Positions 7,234-11,967 of a stretch of DNA of 11,967 nt are shown in pieces. The stretch comes from an uncultured Lachnospiraceae bacterium. GTDB lineage: Bacteria > Bacillota > Clostridia > Lachnospirales > Lachnospiraceae. The notes under the pieces were generated by a model. It ran no database searches, was not told the origin of the DNA, and saw only the letters and a program-made list of their open reading frames with translations. Each line of letters opens with the position of its first letter. Position 1 is the first letter of the stretch. The stretch covers positions 1 through 11,967 of the forward strand of contig CASGVX010000032.1 in NCBI GenBank assembly GCA_949346185.1, read 5' to 3'. Both the position numbers and the translations under genes were made by a program.

Positions 7234-7419
7234 CTAGTCCCTTTTATATGGCATATTTTTTTCCTTGTATTCCCCGCAAATCCCTATATTGTCTTTATAA
7301 ATATTGGGAAAATGACATGCTATCGTCTGAAATAGTTCCTTGACGCTTAGACTGATGTCCCGACCCTGCACAATTTCGCCATTTGCCTCTACTTGTTCTA
7401 CAATCGCATTTCCCTGCAT
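7234..7419 (-). CDS. Small protein of unknown function
   Basis: I do not recognise this 61-residue product. The reason to call it is translational: the minus strand reads AAGGAG, then a 7-base AT-rich spacer, then ATG, one of the best ribosome sites in the window. The protein is mixed: an acidic-neutral N-terminal half (QGNAIVEQVEANGEIVQGRD), a possible helix (SVKELFQTIACHF), two Cys (in TIACHF and GICGEY) and a Lys-rich tail (KEKNMPYKRD). It has no signal peptide, membrane segment or helix-turn-helix that I can see, so it does not look like a controller protein of a restriction system. It ends 117 bases before the methyltransferase start, with the methyltransferase promoter in between. It lies after the terminator at 7474-7507, so it probably has its own promoter. 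It could also be a chance open frame. Confidence 0.5.
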   Translation of the reverse strand: MQGNAIVEQVEANGEIVQGRDISLSVKELFQTIACHFPNIYKDNIGICGEYKEKNMPYKRD

Positions 7420-7473
7420 ATATATTCTCCTTTATCTTCTTGCCATCAAAAAATATAACCAAATATCTTGTCA

Positions 7474-7507
7474 TCAAAAACGGCGCCCAAAAGGGCACCG
7501 CTTTTGA
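7474..7507 (-). terminator. Strong intrinsic terminator downstream of the glmS-DUF1292 genes
   Basis: The minus strand forms a hairpin with a GC-rich stem, GCGGTGCCC paired with GGGCGCCGT around a TTTT loop, followed by TTTTTGA. Flanking A- and T-runs can extend the stem to 15 bp with only two G:U pairs. It lies 77 bases after the DUF1292 stop codon and would end transcription arriving from glmS. On the plus strand it also ends in TTTT, so it could stop transcription both ways. Confidence 0.75.
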
Positions 7508-7583
7508 TACATCGTTCCTATTGTCAATCCAGAAGAACTATCCCCATCAAAGATGAATGGCCGAAAATAGCAACCACACATAT

Positions 7584-7889
7584 CTATTCCTCGTCCTCCG
7601 CCGTCAGATTCCACAAGCGGGTATCCAAGCACTCCTCGTAGGCATCCGCCGCCGCATCGTACTCCTCCTCGCTGTCAATATCCTCCAGCTCGAAGTCATC
7701 TTCCCCCAAATCCTTCAAGCGGAACACATAGTATTCCGTCACATTCTCCACATGCCCCGGAATCAGCGCAGCGTACAGCTGCCCCCGCACCTCGTAGATT
7801 TCATCCACATAGAAATCCTTATCCACCCCATCTTCATCCGTCAGGGTGACCATCGTTTCCTTAAAATCATACTTCTCTGCCATTTCCAT
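7584..7889 (-). CDS. DUF1292 family protein
   Basis: This 101-residue acidic protein belongs to the DUF1292 (YrzB-like) family, widespread in Firmicutes and of unknown function. The family pattern is present: an N-terminal VTLTDEDGVDKDFYV strand, then RGQLYAALIPG and YYVFRLKDLGED, each followed by acidic segments. The C-terminus is strongly acidic (FELEDIDSEEEYDAAADAYEE, then TAEDEE). No signal peptide or membrane segment is visible, so it should be cytoplasmic. It starts 75 bases after glmS on the same strand and may be cotranscribed with it by read-through; the hairpin at 7474-7507 closes the unit. Two ATG codons are in frame (7889 and 7883). AAAGG is 3 bases from the first and 9 from the second, so the true start may be 7883, which costs only two residues. 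Confidence 0.88.
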   Translation of the reverse strand: MEMAEKYDFKETMVTLTDEDGVDKDFYVDEIYEVRGQLYAALIPGHVENVTEYYVFRLKDLGEDDFELEDIDSEEEYDAAADAYEECLDTRLWNLTAEDEE

Positions 7890-7964
7890 TTACCTTTCCC
7901 CCGGCGCAACACTTTACCAATCGAACATATACAAAGTAAAGAACTCTGGTTTTGCGTTCTTTTT

Positions 7965-9785
7965 TTACTCCACCGTCACCACCTTCGCCAAATTCCTCGG
8001 CTTATCCACATCAAGCCCCTTATCCATAGAAACATAGTATGCCAGCAGCTGCAAGGCGGCGGATGCGGGGAATACCATAAATTCATCCATCATTGCAGGG
8101 AGAGTAAACACATCCGCATACTCTGCGTCAGCCAAGTCAATGCCCTCCTTCACGAACAGCACCACGCTGGCTCCCCTAGACTGTACCTCGCGGATATTGG
8201 AAAGTTCCTTATCCTTCAGCTTCTCCTGAGTTACCGTGGCAACTACCGGCGTATTTTCCGTAATCAGAGCAATCGTTCCGTGCTTCAATTCGCCAGAGGC
8301 ATAAGCCTCCGTATGGATATAGGAAACCTCTTTTAACTTCAGCGCCCCCTCCAGCAGGATGGAGTAGTCCAAGCCCCTGCCCAGCATATAGGCATCCTTG
8401 GCATCCAGCATCTCCCGAGCAATCTTATGGATGTCGTGCTTCTGCCCCAATACCTCCTGCATTTTATCCGGTGCCTGCACCATATTCTCCAGATAAGCCT
8501 TCTCTGCCGCATCATCAAAGACGCCCCGCACCTTTGCCATGCGTCCCACCAAAAGGAACAGCACTGCCAGCTGGGTGGTATACGCCTTGGTACTTGCCAC
8601 CGCAATCTCAGGCCCCGCCGAGGTATACATCACATAATCACTCTCTCTGGCGATGGAAGAACCTTTCACGTTGATGATCGCAATGCTCTTCGCCCCATTC
8701 TTCCTAGCATACTTTAATGCCTCCAAAGTATCAATAGTCTCGCCAGACTGGGAGATGGCAAGCACCAGCGTTTTTTCATCAATCACTGGATTGCCGTACA
8801 TAAATTCAGACGCATACTCCACATTCATATGCATTCCAAGCCTTGACTGAACCAAGGTCTTTGCCACCAGTCCTGCATGCATGGCAGTCCCGCAGGCAAC
8901 CACGCAGATGCGCTCGCAGTCCCGCAATACCTCATCCGGCACGCCATCCCCGGACAAGTCAATCTTCCCATCTACGATACGCTCTTCCATCGTAGCCTTA
9001 ATTACATCTGGCTGCTCCATAATTTCTTTTTCCATATAGAATGGATACTTTCCTTTGCCATCTCTGGTCGTATCCCAGTCAATATCCATAAAATGGGCTT
9101 CCACCGACTTGCCCTTCAAATCAAATAACTTAATCTCATTCTTGTGAAGCTCAGTAATCACATACTCCGGAATCACCATATATTTGTCAGCCGTGCCGCC
9201 CAGAGCAGCCACATCTGACGCAAGCATGGTTCCGTTATGATTGTATGCGGCCACGATGGGGCTCACATTGCGGATGGCATAAATCACTTCCGGCTGATCC
9301 ACAAACATCACCACTAGGGCAAAAGTTCCTTTCAGATACTTCACCGTCTTGCAGATGGCCTCGTGGGGGTCTCCCTGATAAAACTTATTCAATACTGCCG
9401 CCACAACTTCCGTGTCCGTCTGGGATTTCAGTTCCTTGTGAAGCATGAAATGGTCAATCAGCTCCTCATAATTCTCCACAATCCCATTGTGCACCAGCAG
9501 CACGTCCCCGCTGCGGTGAGGATGGGCATTCACATCGTTCACGCCGCCATGAGTGGCCCATCTGGTATGTCCGATTCCACAGGTAGAAATCTTCTTGTCA
9601 TTCTGGCAAATCTTTCGCAGGTCAGCCACCCTGCCTGCGCATTTCCGCAGTTTCACCTTCCCGGTAGTCTCATTCAATGTGGCAAGCCCTGCGCTGTCAT
9701 ATCCCCGATACTCCAATAATTCCAGTGACTCCAATAGTTGATCTGTTACCGAATCCTTTCCATTATAACCTACAATTCCACACAT
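7965..9785 (-). CDS. glmS: Glutamine--fructose-6-phosphate aminotransferase (isomerising)
   Basis: GlmS makes glucosamine-6-phosphate from fructose-6-phosphate and glutamine, the first committed step to UDP-GlcNAc and peptidoglycan. The 606-residue length is standard. The N-terminal glutaminase domain begins MCGIVGYNG, with Cys2 as the nucleophile once Met is removed, and includes CGIGHTRWATHG and VHNGIVENYEEL. Two SIS sugar-binding domains follow: the first holds ISQSGETIDTLEALKYA and SAGPEIAVASTKAYTTQ, the second SYIHTEAYASGELKHGTIAL. The C-terminus DKPRNLAKVVTVE is the family's signature end with the active-site lysine loop. The gene looks complete. GGAG lies 4 bases and AAGGA about 13 bases upstream of the ATG. 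The 117-base upstream gap does not contain the conserved core of the glmS ribozyme, so feedback by that route is unlikely here. Confidence 0.98.
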   Translation of the reverse strand: MCGIVGYNGKDSVTDQLLESLELLEYRGYDSAGLATLNETTGKVKLRKCAGRVADLRKICQNDKKISTCGIGHTRWATHGGVNDVNAHPHRSGDVLLVHNGIVENYEELIDHFMLHKELKSQTDTEVVAAVLNKFYQGDPHEAICKTVKYLKGTFALVVMFVDQPEVIYAIRNVSPIVAAYNHNGTMLASDVAALGGTADKYMVIPEYVITELHKNEIKLFDLKGKSVEAHFMDIDWDTTRDGKGKYPFYMEKEIMEQPDVIKATMEERIVDGKIDLSGDGVPDEVLRDCERICVVACGTAMHAGLVAKTLVQSRLGMHMNVEYASEFMYGNPVIDEKTLVLAISQSGETIDTLEALKYARKNGAKSIAIINVKGSSIARESDYVMYTSAGPEIAVASTKAYTTQLAVLFLLVGRMAKVRGVFDDAAEKAYLENMVQAPDKMQEVLGQKHDIHKIAREMLDAKDAYMLGRGLDYSILLEGALKLKEVSYIHTEAYASGELKHGTIALITENTPVVATVTQEKLKDKELSNIREVQSRGASVVLFVKEGIDLADAEYADVFTLPAMMDEFMVFPASAALQLLAYYVSMDKGLDVDKPRNLAKVVTVE

Positions 9786-9902
9786 TCTGCTCCGCTTCCT
9801 TTCTCTTTCTATCTGATTTGTTTACATGCAAATCCCACTCTCTATTTTTGATCACACTTCCAGACAAGCCGACATACGCAACCCACGAAGGAAGAATTTG
9901 CC

Positions 9903-11198
9903 CTAGAAATTCTTGTCGCCATTTACCTTCACCCAAATGGCAGGCCTGACGCTATTGGTCATGCTGTTGACATACGTCTGCCGCACCGTCCCCTCCTGAT
10001 TCACATAACTTGCCCCCATGGAGGAGAGGCCCAAATCTTTCAGCCACCAGTTGTGCCCATAGGCAATAATGCTTTCACCATATCCTTCTTTCTCCTTCTG
10101 TCTGCCGCCTGATTCATCAGAATTAAGATATCCCATGATATGACCATATTTCTCTCTTTCCTCCAGCGTCAGAAGGGTAGCGTACTCCCCCATCCTGCCA
10201 TTTCCAGCACTGGCAGAAGAAATCTCCCGCTCCGCCTCCGTCAATTGTTCAAAAGCAAAGACACTGTTCAGCCATCGGTACACTTTCGTGTCCTCCCAGC
10301 AATCCGCTTCCTCCTGGCTGTACACCATCCTAGTTCCCTTATCCTGATACACCATGAACACCCAATCCTTTTTCCTGTCCAGCATCAGCCAATTCCCTTT
10401 GCCAAACCGAACCACGTCTCCCGGCTCTGCCGCAGCCAATATCTTCTGCTCCAGCTTCGCCGCCTCCTCCGGTGCCTCCAAAGTATTTCCCGCCCTACGG
10501 AATGCCCGGAGCGCCTGCTCCTGCTTTCCCTCCTTCAAATACTTCTGCCCCAGATAGAGATAACTCTTCTTCATCTTGCCCTGAGCCCAAGGAACTCCCA
10601 TTCCCTCCTTGAAGTTGGCAATAGACAGCTTATAATCCCCAGTAGCCTGATGAATCATGCCCTTGGCGAAGGGGTAGGCGTCTGTATTAAGAAAAATCAA
10701 TATCAGCCCCCCAAGCACTGCCAGCGTAATCAACCTCTTCTTCCACAGAGACCTAGTCTCCAGCCGCATCACAGCCTCCTTGCAGGCATCTATACGCTCC
10801 TTCGCCTCCCGGGCATAGTCGTCCCTCTTCCACACCCGCTTATACTCTGCAATGGCATCAATGAAATCGCTCTTCGTCCTAGCCTCCTGCTCCTTTTTCT
10901 TTCCTAGGGCAAAAGCTTCCTCCATGCCCTGCTTCTCCACCGAATCCGCTTTCTGACGGCAATGTTTAGTCCGCTCCGCCGAATCCATATACCCGGAAAT
11001 GGATTGGAACTTCTTCCCTGCATTGCGGTAAGCGGCCGCCTTTCGCTCAAAGCGCAGCACGCACTCTGCCGCCTCCTCAAGACCTGCCGCCTCCCTATAT
11101 ATATTTGCTTCCCTTGCCGTTTCCTGCATATCCATCCTCATTTCTACACTGGTTTTAGACTCATCTATCTTATGTGCAACCTGAACGATTCTGGTCAT
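9903..11198 (-). CDS. Membrane protein with TPR-like region and extracellular DUF6273 domain
   Basis: This 431-residue protein has three visible parts. Residues 1-150 are helical and charged, with repeated A-x-x-Y-x-x-A patterns, predicted to be cytoplasmic and perhaps TPR-like. One membrane segment is at about 154-170 (RLITLAVLGGLILIFL), preceded by basic residues, which suggests the N-terminus is inside. Residues 179-255 look like TPR repeats (YKLSIANFKEGM; YLYLGQKYLKEGKQEQALRAF). Residues about 258-425 match the DUF6273 pattern seen in Lachnospiraceae surface proteins: a beta-rich start (GDVVRFGKGNWLMLD), W-L-N-S then F, TLLTLEEREKYG, NWWLKDLG and a VRPAIWV end. The function of DUF6273 is unknown; it resembles carbohydrate-binding or adhesion modules (inference). 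It starts 33 bases after the wall-protein stop codon, so the two are probably cotranscribed. An AAGGG site lies about 10 bases from the ATG. Confidence 0.78.
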   Translation of the reverse strand: MTRIVQVAHKIDESKTSVEMRMDMQETAREANIYREAAGLEEAAECVLRFERKAAAYRNAGKKFQSISGYMDSAERTKHCRQKADSVEKQGMEEAFALGKKKEQEARTKSDFIDAIAEYKRVWKRDDYAREAKERIDACKEAVMRLETRSLWKKRLITLAVLGGLILIFLNTDAYPFAKGMIHQATGDYKLSIANFKEGMGVPWAQGKMKKSYLYLGQKYLKEGKQEQALRAFRRAGNTLEAPEEAAKLEQKILAAAEPGDVVRFGKGNWLMLDRKKDWVFMVYQDKGTRMVYSQEEADCWEDTKVYRWLNSVFAFEQLTEAEREISSASAGNGRMGEYATLLTLEEREKYGHIMGYLNSDESGGRQKEKEGYGESIIAYGHNWWLKDLGLSSMGASYVNQEGTVRQTYVNSMTNSVRPAIWVKVNGDKNF

Positions 11199-11209
11199 TT
11201 TCTATAATC

Positions 11210-11222
11210 CCTTGAATCAAGG
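11210..11222. repeat. Short perfect inverted repeat in the leader of the DUF6273 gene
   Basis: CCTTGA-N-TCAAGG is a perfect 6-bp inverted repeat with a single central base. On the minus strand its downstream arm contains the AAGG of the DUF6273 ribosome site. The one-base loop disfavours an RNA hairpin, so if it has meaning a protein-binding site is more likely. It may be chance. Confidence 0.25.
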
Positions 11223-11231
11223 CAAATAATG

Positions 11232-11967
11232 TCAGTATCTCCGACTATACAATGCCCCGGATAATTCCCACTTATATACCTTTCTTCCCCAGTTGATAAT
11301 GCAAGTATTCCCCGCATTGCATTCTCCTACTACCACGTAAGAAGAATATTTCTCCGTAATAATCGCCGAATGTCCCTTATAGCGAATCACATCCCCCATC
11401 CTGCACTTTCCATAGGAACGGAAATTCTTAATCTTGGCTTTTTTCCCATAAATCAAGTCGCTCATTTTCCAAGCAAATCCATAGCACTGGTAGCCAATCA
11501 TCTTATTAGGGCAGCGATAGTAATTGCAGCTGGGTTCCACCACATCATGGTGAACGCAAGGCCTATTGGTAATGGTGGAACTGCTCCATTTTGCCTTTCC
11601 CTTGTGATTCCAATATTTTCCACTGGGAAACTTCTTCTGAAGAGAGGCAAATTTCCGCACAATCTTATAGTTTGTCAGGCTCACCACAGTCTGGGTAGCG
11701 CTAAACTCCCCATACACATATTTCCCACGGTATTTTACATAGGCGCGCACCTTAAAATACGTGGGCTTCTTCCCAGAGAGCTTTCCCGCCGTCCACTTTA
11801 CCGTATCCTTGCTGCCGATGCGCCTCGCCCTCTTATACTTTCCGCCGGTATTTTTGCGATAAATCTCATATCCCTTCACCCCGGCAGCCTTCTTCCACTT
11901 CAGAACTGCCTTCGCCAGGGGGATAATAAGACCCCAACTGTTCTGTATTATATATTTCTCATCAACC
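11232..11967 (-). CDS. Partial cell-wall protein: FN3-like domain plus CHAP/NlpC-like amidase domain (5' end beyond window)
   Basis: The frame is open to the right edge: 29 further sense codons precede the first candidate start, a GTG at 11879, so the true start lies outside the window. The visible part begins with a fibronectin type III-like module (about 11912-11700): KAVLKWKKAAGVKGYEIYRK, then YFKVRAYVKYRGKYVYGEFS. After a basic linker comes a C-terminal cysteine-amidase-like domain. The Cys in IGYQCYGFAWKMSDL (codon at 11486-11484) and the His in KGHSAIITE (codon at 11372-11370), preceded by the MGDVIRY strand, are spaced as in CHAP or NlpC/P60 wall hydrolases. This would cut peptidoglycan cross-links or stem peptides. 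A second Cys-rich cluster (RPCVHHDVVEPSCNYYRC) lies just before the domain. Assignment to CHAP rather than NlpC/P60 is not certain. The DUF6273 gene follows after 33 bases. Confidence 0.72.
   Translation of the reverse strand, partial: VDEKYIIQNSWGLIIPLAKAVLKWKKAAGVKGYEIYRKNTGGKYKRARRIGSKDTVKWTAGKLSGKKPTYFKVRAYVKYRGKYVYGEFSATQTVVSLTNYKIVRKFASLQKKFPSGKYWNHKGKAKWSSSTITNRPCVHHDVVEPSCNYYRCPNKMIGYQCYGFAWKMSDLIYGKKAKIKNFRSYGKCRMGDVIRYKGHSAIITEKYSSYVVVGECNAGNTCIINWGRKVYKWELSGALYSRRY

Noticed and set aside
7925..7962. Terminator hairpin directly after glmS (AAAGAAC paired with GTTCTTT)
   Set aside because: On the minus strand the stem is AT-rich and no T-run follows; the T-run is on the plus strand, where no gene ends. 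Read-through to DUF1292 is more likely.
7557..8336. 259-codon plus-strand open frame over DUF1292 and the end of glmS
   Set aside because: It lies antisense to two well-supported genes, has the His/Leu/Arg-rich composition of a shadow frame, and matches no family I know.
9786..9902. glmS ribozyme in the leader of glmS
   Set aside because: The 117-base gap does not show the conserved cleavage-site and core motifs of the ribozyme and is shorter than usual ribozyme-containing leaders. A covariance-model search would settle it.
10140..10907. 255-codon plus-strand open frame
   Set aside because: It is antisense to the DUF6273 gene and has a Leu/Pro/Ser/His-biased composition typical of an antisense artefact.
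11890..11967. NSWG near the window edge as part of another papain-like protease
   Set aside because: The motif is only four residues in a frame that continues directly into an FN3-like module, and no Cys or His partner is visible; it cannot be judged without sequence beyond the edge.

Overview
This window looks like a chromosomal segment of a low-to-mid GC Gram-positive Clostridia, most likely a Lachnospiraceae-type gut anaerobe. That assignment is an inference from gene content and protein style: a papain-like secreted protease with lectin-like and BIG2 domains, an acidic DUF1292 protein, a DUF6273 surface protein, an FN3-plus-amidase wall protein, and purine-rich Shine-Dalgarno sites. No 16S or other marker is present to confirm it.

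Layout, left to right. A secreted C1-family cysteine protease (+ strand, 135-2348) converges on a DEDDh 3'-5' exonuclease (- strand, 2385-3047). The exonuclease is divergent from trmB, the tRNA m7G46 methyltransferase (+, 3226-3876); their shared 178-bp intergenic region contains a perfect 6-bp inverted repeat. The 3' end of trmB overlaps by 39 bp, in antisense, the 3' end of an AI-2E-family membrane protein (-, 3838 to about 5259 or 5331). From here to the right edge every gene is on the minus strand. Next come a Vsr-type endonuclease (5427-5858) and a C5-cytosine DNA methyltransferase (5921-7117), which form an apparent modification-plus-mismatch-repair cassette with no recognisable restriction endonuclease. 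A 61-codon unknown ORF with a very good ribosome site (7234-7419) and a strong hairpin terminator (7474-7507) lie just upstream of it. Then a DUF1292 protein (7584-7889) sits downstream of glmS (7965-9785). A membrane-anchored TPR/DUF6273 protein (9903-11198) follows, and an FN3 plus CHAP/NlpC-like wall protein (11232 to the window edge, 5' truncated) closes the window.

Functional picture. Most genes are ordinary core functions: cell-wall precursor synthesis (glmS), tRNA modification (trmB), and RNA or DNA trimming (exonuclease). Genes for the cell surface sit at both ends. The accessory element is the methyltransferase-Vsr pair. The methyltransferase would protect or mark DNA, and Vsr would start repair of the T:G mismatches produced when its 5-methylcytosines deaminate. 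A perfect inverted repeat overlaps the predicted extended -10 promoter of this pair and suggests self-regulation. I found no tRNA, rRNA, CRISPR array, insertion sequence or integrase, and no glmS ribozyme consensus upstream of glmS. No stretch longer than 300 bases lacks a gene. I do not see a clearly new system; the methyltransferase-Vsr neighbourhood is the most promising place to look.
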